Shown: piece after piece, positions 9,941 to 21,436 of the stretch
Position numbering within the stretch: position 1 is the first letter of the stretch
How the letters are laid out: each line of letters starts with the position of its first letter
Assembly (NCBI GenBank): GCA_964030785.1
Contig: OZ034967.1
Location: 58,239,665-58,303,664, forward strand
DNA: 64,000 nt
Reading direction: 5' to 3'
DNA from: Siderastrea siderea
Taxonomy: Eukaryota; Cnidaria; Anthozoa; Scleractinia; Rhizangiidae
The notes under the pieces: model-generated
Seen by the model: only the letters and a program-made list of their open reading frames with translations
The model's database searches: none
Told to the model about the DNA's origin: nothing
Made by a program: the position numbers and the translations under genes

Positions 9941-12900
9941 ATGGGGTGTACTAATTCGCATGTCGTTGAAAGTTCGATCATTGCATTTCCGTTCGAATCC
10001 ATCGAGAAAACAGTGATTCCCTTAACGGTAGAGCAAAAAAGAATTGTGCGAGAAACTTGGCGGATTGTCGAGCCAAACAAGAAAGAGATTGGAGTCAATG
10101 TTTATGTAAGGTAAGAACTTTTTGTTAATGGTGACCGGAGGATTTGGTATTGAGAGCGAATGAGAAGGTCATTTTTATTTACACACAGCGGACTTCTTTT
10201 CGCATTTTCAAATTACCTCAAGATTTCCTTAAAAACTTTGGCGGTAACCGTAACCGTTGGTTCAAAGTCACTTTTTTTCGGTCAAAAATGGTGGTGAGAT
10301 TGAAAGCTCTACATGACAAAAATGTATTATTACCTCACTCTTTTTCCTCAGAGAAGTACTGATGTTTTTAATTTTTTTTTTAAATCTGTTCGTTTTTATC
10401 GACGACTTAACATTCACTTACCGTTCGCCCTTGTTGTCGTCGGCGATAGAAATAATTAATCAGCTCCTTAGTTTATCAGCCCCTCGAGTGCTGCGAAACT
10501 TCTTTACTTCCTTGATAACAAAGCTTGGAAAAAAAATTAGAACTCGTTTTGTTGCATACTAGGTTATATTAACTTGAATATGAGTTACGGAGCTGTAGTC
10601 TACCTAGACCAAAAAATGTAGGGGAAAGCACGGCTCAACTACTGGTGTTATGATTTTGTTACGTTTCTACATTTTACCCAGTGTAATAACTCCTCGAAAA
10701 GCACTAATCCAAAACAGCCGCAATAGGTTTTAGTACACGCAGGACTAATAACTCCTTTAGAAGTTCTGATAGAATGAGTATAAAGAAGAAGAAGGAAAGG
10801 GAGATTAATGAATTTTAGCTAAACAAAAAGATAAGATTTGTAGGAGATTGAAAATGATAAGTTGAAAATATATGAACACCAGTCGTTATCTTCATCGAAC
10901 GGTACTAAATACAGCGGAAATAAATAGGGGTTATCGTTTTACTCGAGAAGCTAGTGGATGGTAAATATGAAGCATAACTGCAGTCTGAGCACGGAGATCC
11001 AATTCATGCGAAGCTATAAATTAAAAGGAGGTCTGCTGGGATCAGGTTATAATTTAAACACGAAGCTGATTGAGTTCCTGATGATATTAGTTTTCGATTC
11101 ATCTCACTCGGTGTCACACCTGAATTTCAATGTTTTCATTTACCCGATTTACTTGAGTAAATTATAAATTTGACCTTTTTTTCGATTCCGAGCCGGAATA
11201 AATTTGTTAACCGTGATTCCTTGAAAGGCTATTCACTGTCCTTTTCTCCCAGTTTTGCCTGTTTTCATGTTTGCGCTTCCTGAATTTGGTAAACAAAATT
11301 CCGCGATCGTGATCACTTGCACGCTTATAGCTTTAATTTTCAAATTCATACAGGGGACATAGTACCGATAAGTCATAAATTTAACAGGTGTATTGGATTT
11401 TACGATCAATAAACCCGTGCAGTGTGGTAATCTACATACAGAACGTTATTTATTCCAAAGTCATAAAACGAAAGGTTGATGACGATTCACCCTCTACCCC
11501 AGGTTCTTCTCGGCTTTTAATATGGTGGCGGCTCTCGGAGAATATCTTCTCCCGAGCCACCGCCATTTTGAAAGCCGAAAAGACCCTGGGGACGAGGTTG
11601 GATGACGATCATTAAATTCTCATTCTCGGTTACTGAATTTCTAGCTCTCTCATTGGCTCACCGCCACAGGTTATCAGCGACTTACCCTGATTTTGCCTTA
11701 TAAGGAAATTTGATGCCATGACTAGTGTCACGGCGTTCAAAGATTCAAGTCTTCGCCTCTAAGCGAATGATTTGTCCAAAAATATGGCAAAATATTCCTC
11801 AACGACGACCGTTTTGAGAAATTAATAAAAAGTTTTCCCAGTCGCGTTTATTAGACGAGGTGATTCTATAATCCGACACGACGCGCCTCGTTTGTTATTA
11901 GGGAACTTAGATCTGAGTTCGACTACGAGATTGAGTACGACTACGATATTTCAATTCCAGTCACCACGTTACATACCAATCTCATTCCTCCACTTTCCTT
12001 CTTTACTCCATTCTCGTCCCCAAAGCCACCTGGGCTCACAGGCTCGTATTTGTAGCCCGGGGGGGGGGGGAGGACACTCCCTTATTTGGCCTTAACAAGT
12101 ATGTGCCGCCCAACAGGGTATGGGTTTCAGGGTCATGCGTCTTAACAGGGTATACAATTTCACTATTTAGCGTCTTGAACAGGGTGTCTTTCTGGACCGG
12201 AAGCCTTGAACAAAGTGTGAACGTTAGCGGTGCGCGGTCTACATTTGTGGTACCAACAATTTTTTAAATCTAATTTTATGATGGCATTTATTTAAAAAAG
12301 AAATACTTCCTGAAATAATTTCTTTCTGGTCACGAAAAAAGGTCTCTTGTCTTAAACAGGGTAGCGAAACTCAACGGGTCTTTTCATAAACAGGGTCAGG
12401 GATTGAACGCCTCGGCGGCACACCACCACCCAAACTTCCTTTTAGTGCCCTCCCCCCCTCCCCCCAGGACTCTACTTAAATCTAAATTTCCATAATATTT
12501 ATCACCTCATATCCAACTTGCGCATGAGCTAGTTGAAGTTCTCAACCTGGTACCCAAGCCATCTCGGTATCCAAAATGGTGGCGAGAGAAGACCCGGCCC
12601 TGATATATGCAAACAGCTTGAAGATTTTCATGACTTGAAAACGGCGAAGGGCTTGCTGTTGGTTGATTTTCACCTGTGCTTTTTCCTTCCTCTAGATTTC
12701 TGTCAAATAACCCTAGTTTAAAATCTCGCTTTACTGACTTTAAAGACATCTCAGTTGATGAGATAAACAAAGGCAATGCTCATCCCAGAAGACTGATGGC
12801 TGCCATTGAAAACTCCGTTAACTCGCTTGACGACACGGAAACCTTTTCAGGATACGTGTTGGAGCTAGGAAGACGGCATGCCAAACACAATTTCAAACCT

Positions 12901-14723
12901 ACCAGGTCACAGGTAAGCCAGGTGACACTACGCGACTTCACATAATCTTGTTTGCAAACTTGATACAAGTTGGCGTATGTAACAACACAACAGTTGGCCA
13001 ACATGTTGGAAACAACATTTGGCCAACATGTCGGCAACAGCATGAAAAAACCCGTTGACAAACTGTCAGATTGTCAGCGCCGGATAAATTAGTCTTTGCT
13101 CTCGCCAACTTTTCAACAGACTTCTTATCTTCGCAAACTTGTGGTCGTGTGAACGTTCGTGAGCACAAAGTAAAAAGTGAAAAGAACCCAAATAGAAGAT
13201 TCTGAAAATTGGCATAACTGGAATAGAGCGCTTTTCAAATTAGTGTTGTAAAACCAAAACCAAAGTAATTACTCCAACCAATCACAATAAACACAAATTA
13301 CCCAATGAACCAATCAGAACTCGAAGCAAATACATGTAACCGGTTCCAAGCGCGGGAAAACGCGTGCGAGCAAGTGGTGATTGGTTTGAGTTTTACTTCT
13401 GATTGGTCGTGAAAGTGGCGCGAGATTTTTTAACCAATCACAGAGCGAAGTAAAGCAAAACCAAAGCAAACCGTGAATTGCTTTCGACACTCAATTGAAA
13501 ACCGCTCTAATTGGCGTTAGTATAGACCAATCCCGCAGTGGACAGTGTTTTTCGTACGCTCTGATTGGCTTCTCAAACTCGGGATAGTAATTCTTTTTCC
13601 ATACTTTTTTTGGAAACCTCTTTTCATTTTCTCCACACTGTGATCTGCGCCTGAAAAGATTGCAAAACATGAAATCCGGCCCAGAATTGGCATAAAATTT
13701 TAGCGACTTAGCAGCTTGGTCAAAACGTCATACTTTCTCCAGACTAAAACTTTTATATTGTCCATAGTTTTTCCACGTCCGAAAAACATTTGAAATTTCC
13801 ATACTTTATTTCCGTACGTTTTTTTAAAGTCTCAGAAGACTCTGTACGAGCACTGCAGCTCAACAACAGGAACTACCGAGAACGCAAATGGTTTGAAATT
13901 GGAAAGTGCCCAGGTGTGGCATCTTTTTGGACTTTCAGTTGTCAACTTTACGGCCATTACTTAAACAGTTTAGACAACGATTAACGAAACGGTGCCTTAA
14001 CGTGAAATGAAACTGTTTAGCTCAAATGTGTTAGTGTCATCAACTTCCATAAGAAAAGATTTAGAAGGCAAGTGTCTCAACTAGCATCTTAAACGGACCT
14101 TCTTCTAATGACTAGCGGTCGAGCCGTTTCGGGTCACGTGGTCCGAGCGAAAAAGTGTGGCTTTTCCCGGCCGTTCGTCTCGGATACGTCACCGAAATGG
14201 ATTTACCGTGAAGGCCTGGGAAAAAGCCGTACAGGAACTAGGCAATTTAAGACCCACTTTATATGTTCTTAAACCAGGTCTATTTCAGACTTCGCTTAAA
14301 TGATCCGCCTTGTCATCGAGACCGACTTGAAAACACTAGGCTAATGTTTTCAAGTTTCTCCCTTGTTTCTCAGGAAAATCGCCAGAAACTGATCATGGTT
14401 TGTTTTCCCTATATGAGAAAATCATCTAATTTCTTTCCCTTATGTTCTACGAGCATCAGTTTGTTTACGGAAAAAAGGTATTCGACTGCAGTAAAAATCC
14501 CGCGACGTAGCCCCTTTAAAAATATTCAAGTTGTAAAAGTTTAAAAAATAAGAAATGTTTTGTCTATTTTTCATCGCAGTTCGGAGATTTAAGAAGAGCA
14601 TTCGTATGCAGCATAAAAGAATTCCTTCCGTCTCACTGGAATTCCGAGGTTGAGGAGAGCTGGGTTCTCCTGTTCGACTTCATGTCTGGTATCATGTTGA
14701 AGGGGATCAACTCCACAAGTTAA
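9941..14723 (+). CDS. Globin (globin X/neuroglobin-like), three exons, complete
   Basis: Exons 9941-10110, 12696-12912 and 14580-14723 give 176 residues. Donors are GTAAGA and GTAAGC, both acceptors end in AG. Intron 1 is in phase 2 inside an Arg codon and intron 2 is in phase 0, matching the conserved B12.2 and G7.0 globin introns. Visible landmarks: Trp40 (A helix), Pro63, Phe69 (CD1), Phe72 (CD4), distal His86 (E7) and proximal His118 (F8) in ELGRRH. The product should bind haem and reversibly bind oxygen or another gas. I chose the ATG at 9941 because MGCTNS places Gly2 and Cys3 as in dually acylated (myristoyl/palmitoyl) globin X proteins, suggesting membrane attachment; an in-frame ATG at 9827 would bury that motif. 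Intron 2 carries MITE copy 3. The subfamily is inferred. Confidence 0.93.
11495..11595. mobile_element. Short hairpin element in globin intron 1
   Basis: CCCCAGGTTCTTCTCGGCTT at 11497 is complementary to a stretch ending CCCTGGGG at 11591, and the pairing continues through ATGGTGGCGGCTC / GAGCCACCGCCAT. A related block (AAAATGGTGGCGAGAGAAGA) appears at 12571-12590, so this is probably a dispersed family. Confidence 0.65.
12059..12466. mobile_element. Putative element with 'AACAGGGT' internal repeats
   Basis: A run of 12 Gs followed by AGGACACT at the left is mirrored by AGTGCCCTCCCCCCCTCCCC at the right. Inside, CTTAACAGGGTA, CTTGAACAGGGTGT, CTTAAACAGGGTAG and ATAAACAGGGTCAG recur at irregular spacing. 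This looks like a non-coding repeat of unknown class within globin intron 1. Confidence 0.45.
12985..13035. repeat. Imperfect tandem repeat, TTGGCCAACATGT
   Basis: AGTTGGCCAACATGTTGG is followed after a few bases by ATTTGGCCAACATGTCGG. The words are themselves nearly self-complementary. Lies at the start of globin intron 2. Confidence 0.6.
13224..13509. mobile_element. MITE family A, copy 3, in globin intron 2
   Basis: It starts TAGAGCGCTTTTCAAATTAG and ends with the complement of TAGAGCGGTTTTCAATTGAG, with TA at both outer edges. This is the cleanest of the three copies and defines the family termini. Interior blocks AAAACCAAAACCAAAG, CCAATGAACCAATCAG and TAACCAATCACAGAGCG are shared with the others. 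Confidence 0.88.
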
Positions 14724-16279
14724 AGGGAAGGCCACATGCGCTGTAATAACTGCGGCATTCGGCAAATTACCGCTGATGGGTGGACAACGCGGCCTTCTTT
14801 TATCTGCAAAGGTTTCAAAAAGTAGGAACAAAATTTTCATGCCACGGAAACCGAACAGTATTCGACAAATGGAAAGCACCCCTTCAAAATGAAAACCGGT
14901 CACGATGGCGAGAATGGAAGGGAAATAAAAAGTGGACGATACAACCTTTTCCCAATTATTGATTCGCGTTTGCTTTGGCCTTGTCTTACCAATCCAGTCA
15001 ATTTACGTCACGCGTGACCAGTGTTTGAAGATTTGAGTGGAGTCTTGAAGATTACGCGTCCATTTGAATGAAGAATTATACCTTACATTACACTAATTCA
15101 TTCAATGTACACTCGAGGAATTGCCACGAAAAATTCGACATCCCGCAAAAGAAAAAACAAATTTCCTTTAGGATTTTTAATTACTCATTTCCAACGGACG
15201 CGTAAATTTGGAGACTCGATTCAAATCTTGGAAATACTGATTAAGAGTGAGACTGGCTCTAACCAAATATAATAAGATCGAGAATAAAAATAAAATAAAG
15301 TAAAATGAAAAGGACCACATTCCTAACTATTGCTAGCACGTGTTTTCCCGCTTGACGTCTGCTACACGTATTCACCTCGGGTACTGACTGGTACATTGCG
15401 TTATCTATGTCTGTTACGATTGGTCAGAGTGGTTTCTCTGGTTTCGATTTTACGACATTCCATAGGCCACTTTCATGATGGCACCAATTTACTACAACTA
15501 CAAGAATTCATGTCTTTGTTCCTTTCTTCCTTAAGATTTGTAATTCCAAAAAATAACAATAATCGCAATTATCATGAGGAAATAACAACCTGAAGGATTG
15601 ACTGGAAGTTGTAGTAAATAGGCCATTTACGAGTTGTCTTGTGCCTCTTTTTCAAAGCAAGTCTTGGTGCACAAGAACGCAAATGGGCTCTTGAACTAGT
15701 TCGTTAAAGGTATTCTCCCAGGCGCTGTTCCCGCCCGTCTTGTAAACTTTCGCTCGGACCAGGCTTCAGCTCGCACCTATTTCGTCGTTTTATCTGCCTC
15801 TCGCCCCGACTATCTGTCCTGTATCTGACTATCTGTTGTATTAAATAAACTATTCTTACTCGCTCTTTCAACAGATTGAGATAGGTTTACAGTGCTCTTT
15901 AAATTCTGGGCAAATCTGATTTCCTTGAATAGGATACCATTAGTCAACCGAACACAAATAACGACATTAAGAAAGAATTACTTTACTTCAGATTCTACAT
16001 TTGGGAGTAAAGGGATTTTACACTGGCTTAAGACTAAATTAAATAGAATAAATAATAACGATTACCAGAACTTCGAAATCACCGATTGAAATTCAATGTA
16101 AACAAAACATTTTTTAAACAAAATTTGAAAATGTTACAGTGACTTGTCTTTTTACTATAGTCGTCTTTTTTCCCACGACTACTGTCATGTGATAAATAAC
16201 TAGAAGCAAGGGAGCACACCTATTTACAAACAACGCTGTTTTCAGTTTTAATTTGATTCTGCCTACAGGGACACAGATT
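14724..16279. other. Convergent intergenic region, globin and OSCP1 3' ends
   Basis: AATAAA at about 14924 could terminate the globin transcript. A pair of inverted words, TTTACTACAACT (15488) and AGTTGTAGTAAA (15607), brackets a possible decayed foldback element, next to the second copy of the CAAAGC(A/G)AGTCTTGG repeat (about 15637-15671). No further gene is seen. Confidence 0.45.
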
Positions 16280-19200
16280 TTATGCTTGATCCATTAAATC
16301 TAATAATTCATCACCCTTTTCACCTGCCAAAAAGACAAAGACACAGGAGTTGAAAAATGCATTGTGTCAATGTAAACGATAGTAGAAGCAGAGAAATGTA
16401 CAACAACGTCTTAAAAGACATAAGTGAATAAAGTAATAAATTAAAAAATGATGACAACGATCGCAGTGGACTTACCAACATACATTGTAAGCAGTTGAAA
16501 AGAACCTGAAAAATTTCAGGCTTGAACGTTCGAACCTGCATTTTGTCAGGGTCTTCCTTTTAACTGCTCACACTGTATGTTGGTAGGTACACCTTGATCA
16601 TCATCATTACTGATTTCTAATTTCATAATATGTGCACATTCAAAGTAAGAAATTGTCGCTTTCCCCTTTTAGCACAACAAACCAAATGTGACCACTTTAA
16701 AATTACACATATTCATATGTAATTGGATGCCTCCATGGAAATGGACCATGTTATCAGGACTTCCGGGCTAGGAAACCACCTAAAGCACAGGTACCTCGAG
16801 CTCTAGGAGTGTTATTTGACATTTGTAGAGCGTGGGGTTTCTGTGCCTCAAGTTCAGTTCAGAAGTTACACTTTTGCGCATCACGGTCTAAAGAGTTTTC
16901 CACGGCATCCATACTCACGTTCTCTTAATTTTTGAGCAAAACTCATTTTCCAAAGAGCTGAAATTTCACTGTTTGGTACATCAATGAAGTCACCTCTCTC
17001 AAAAAGAAAAAGTCCAAAGAACAAACTTACGCTCATCAGTTCCTTCAATTGAAAATTCGTCCATTAGATTTGCTAGCTCCTGTCGCTGTGCTTTCTATAA
17101 TGAAAAAACAAAAAAGGGCAAACAAAACACAGTCAAACATGTTAATCCACAAACTTACACATTTCCTCAGGGTTCAAGAGTCTCTCTTGACTGGCAAGGG
17201 CTGCTTTTAATCCCAAATAAAGGTTTCTTAAATAACAGAAAATAACACAACAAGAGCAGTATTTTCACCCAGGAAGGCTAACAGATAAGGGTTCCCCTTA
17301 GGCCACAGATACACCCAGTTTCTAAAGCCTGAAGCAACTAGGGGAATTGCTACTCCACTCCTGGAAGGGACGCCGCTCAAGCACAAGTTACCCATTTTGT
17401 TTGTCTTTCGTCAGGGCTCACTGACTAGTAGCCAATAAACATGACCACAAGAGAACACCAAAGGAATTTCTCTCACACTGACCCTTTCAGGTGGCTCCAT
17501 ACAGTTTCTCACCAGTTTCAAGAGACAAATATACATACCTTTCTTGACGGTTTTCAGGACATTGATTTACATTTCACTAGAGAAAAGCTACAAAAGCAAC
17601 TAGCCTAGGCCTTACACTTTTGAAAAAAAGGCCCATTTTCTGGGCCTGGCCCATTTCCATGGCAACCACTGATATAGTTCAAGCTTACCCAGTTTCTTCA
17701 CTGGCGTCATTTCTTGGTTTTTACACGGTGAATTTTCCCTATTTTTGTTGTAAAGATGTTGTCGTTTCAGACGTCTCAGCTGGCAAAGCTGAGAGAAATT
17801 TTGTACATAAGTTTTGCCAGAATCCTAAATTTTCGTTTTTGACGATTAATGTAGAAGTGCATGCACAAAAATTACTCTTACTTTATTATGACTGAAGAAC
17901 ACAAAAATCCTACAAATGTTCCAATTTAAAAAAAATTTCACAGAGTGGAACGCTCGCAATAAGCGTTTGAAAATGCCTCAAAACCTAACCTTTTTCTTCA
18001 CGTTACCAAAATAAAAATAAAAAGTTACGGGGTTGCGCATGCTCATAATTCCTTTTGCGTGGACGAGCGTGAACAGCACGCAGGTAGGCGGTAAAAAAGC
18101 TTTTCTAGAGCTTTTCTTTCCAAATTAAAAGAAAAACATTTTTCTGGACAACTGCTTTCCTTTACTGTAAAGGATCCACGTGACCAAAAATTCGCAAAAA
18201 TAAAGAAAGAATAAGAACAAACTAAAAAGAAGAAAAATGATACCGATTCGCGATACTAAAACTTGAACGAAGCCGCCACGTTATTGCCAGCAGCAATTAA
18301 TTTCTTTTTCCAGAACATGGAATCATTAAACCACTTTCAGTTTCATTTTAACCATTAACTTATTACAACCGATCTTCAAGAAAAAACTAAAGCGGCCATG
18401 TTTACTCTTAGAACAGTGTCGTTTTGGTATGCTACCCAAGCAAAGCAGGAAAGGTCGTTCTTTTTATGTTGTAAGCTCAATGTTTGTCTGCCGAGACCCG
18501 TGTTGTTTCTTAGCGGCTACTTGCGTGTTTGATAACTGCATGGAATAGCAAAAAGTATATAAATAAGCTTTCAATTTACACTTAAAGGCATAGGTTGGAG
18601 AAAGGGAACAAAAATGTCCACAAGACATTATACGTTTTGAAAAAGACCACATTATTTTTCTGCGCGATAGGTTCAACAAGTCAACAGAACGCCTGCGAAA
18701 AGCCGACTGTTTTGGAACCGGCCGTCAACTCGATACTCATCCTTTATTCGTTCACTGAATGCCATCATTCTAGGCATAATATTTTGCAAAAAAACAATTG
18801 TATTTGAGCTTAGGTACAATTGAACTTTTTCCAATTTTCGGTTTTATTTTATACCACTGGAGTTTTTGAAGTCGCATCAAAGGCTACTTAATCAAAGGCT
18901 ACTTAATCAAAGGCTACTGGTGACTGATAGACACTGAAATGTGTCCTTTTGAGTTTCAACTTCTATCAAAATTCAATGACAACTGTTACCTCGCTACAAG
19001 TATGTAATCTATTCGTCGCTCAATAAAATTCCCAAGTCAGCTGTATTTTGCTGAAACCGTATGAGAACGGCCATAGAGACAACTTACCCGACAAAAAATA
19101 GAAGGCTTGTTAGAAAGACAAACTAAAGCACTTTTCCAAAAAATTACTTACACTTAGGCTCCAAACAAACTTAAGCTTCTCATCCCAGAGATTATCAACA

Positions 19201-21405
19201 GCTGACCTGGACAGCACTGATATTTCAAGTTGAGAAAGGAAAGAAGTTCTTCACGTAAAATTCTTGAAGGCGCGTAATAATTCGTGTAACGTTTTCAGTC
19301 CTCTCTACTTGAACTTGAAGATCGCAATCAATCAAGTCCTACAATCGTAGGACAATCGGAGGACTGCAACGTGCTCGACAGGTTTTGAAAAGGTAAGCCA
19401 TAAAGATGCCTCAATCAGACTTTGGAAAAGTTCGCCTGGGAGATTGATTGGCACATGTCATCTGACTTGGACTGTCGCACTCCTCGCGCGCGCGCGCCAA
19501 GTTAGTTCCCATTCCTCATGCGCTGAAAAACTATATGGAGCCACTTTAAGCCCCAATAATGATCTCATCAGCATCAAATTTCTCATCACATCAGTGCATT
19601 ATAACACATAAAGGTCACGAGGATTTGGAAAATGATAACCAAGGATGAATTGTCTTGATGACTCCCAATTACTACAATGAAATGTATGGATAACAGTAGG
19701 GAGAACTTGAATAATGATGCTGGGGCTTAATATATAGAGGATATTACACAGCGGCACGAAGATATCAATTTTATTTTCGAGTGGTAAAAACAATATTTTA
19801 CGAACGAGAGCAGCGAGTAAAATATTGTTTTTTACCACGAGAAAATAAAATTCATAGCTTAAAGCCACTGTGTAATTTTCTTTTTATTATATAGACAAGA
19901 GTATTTTTGCACAAACAAGAGTGTAAGAGCGGGAAATGACATCATCGATATCCTCACTAGTGAGGATATGGAAAATACGCCACTTGAGTCCCGGATGTAG
20001 TTTCGTATGAACTTTAGGAGTGGTCTATTTTCCACTAAAACACTCTTGTCTATATAATAAAAAAGGATATTTTGTTTCAAATGTTTATTTTTTCATTAAA
20101 CCTGATTAATCAACCATTATCTGTCTCTAAAGAGTAAGACTTGTCATGATAAACGATTTTAGATTGTTTAGCTGAAGAAAAGGATATTGCGTTTCAAATG
20201 TTTTTTTTTTTCATTAAACCTGATTGATCAACCAAAATCTGTCTCAAAAGAGTAAGACTTGTCAGATAAACAATTTTAGATTGTTCAGTTAAGGGGTTAA
20301 AATAATACATCTGGGTAGAGTGAGACAGGTTAAAACATTGTCTTGTCTAAGGAAACAATACAAGGACCAGTCTTGAACCTTCCACCTTCAGAAGAGAAGT
20401 TGAATGTGCTAACACGCACCAGTCCACCCAACCATAATAGCTTTGCCAAGTCTACAAAGCATAAACGATAGGATGAAGTACACTTTCGGTAAGTGAAGTG
20501 TAGCTTTCTGTAAATTAAATGGGAAAAGAGGAGCAGGACTTACCTTGGTAGCATCAATTTTTATGACTCTATGAGGAGCTTCTTTGCGAGCCTGGATAGC
20601 TGCTTGCCTGGAACATGGAACAACAACAATTCAGCAACCATTACGAATTAAGATAGAAAACTGCAGGAGATTAAAAAAAACAACTGAAATGAAGTGCTTC
20701 AAAGAAAACAAGGACATAATCTGTTTCTGCATTAACTATCAAAACTGTCATTCTACTCTTCCCATTCTACTACATAAACTGTAACATTTTTTAAGGTTTT
20801 GTATTTTCACCATCGAGAAACATTGCGATGAAATTAAAAATTACAATAACTTTCAAGAGTGAAATTATTGCTGATGGCAAATCATGATTAAGCACTAGAA
20901 CTGACTCAGATCTCTCTCTGTAATCTCCAGCAAACTTTGAAAATCTGCAGTAAATGAAAGGAATGTTTTCATGGTAAACTCCACGCCTTATTTATTTCAA
21001 CACTGGACGTGTAATTTAGCCTGCATACAGGCTAGGCGTTATTGTGAGATATTAAGTTAAACAATCATAGTAAACTTCATATATCCTTACACCCACAGAT
21101 TGTTCTCTGCATTATTTGAATTAGCGGTTGCTAATTTTGGTGTTTGTAGAAGTAAAGGGCTGCAAACAACTTACTCTTCTTCCTCATCTGTATTGAAAAG
21201 GTTTAATCTAAACTGACCTGTAAGGCAAAGATGAAATACTAGTAAGTTAAGTTAATGCAGAAAACCATTCTTCAACCCAGGGGCCTGTTTCTCAAAACTC
21301 CCGATAACTTTCCAGGCTCGGGTTTTTTGAGCTCATTTATTTATCAGCTAATGGTAATTATTGGCCCAAACTAAGCAATATGCTTCATGTAATTATAAAG
21401 ATTAA

Positions 21406-21436
<31 letters not shown>

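Noticed and set aside
20361..20440. tRNA-like sequence on the minus strand with GGTTCAAGAC
   Set aside because: Only a weak B-box and partial stems; cannot be folded convincingly and could be SINE debris.
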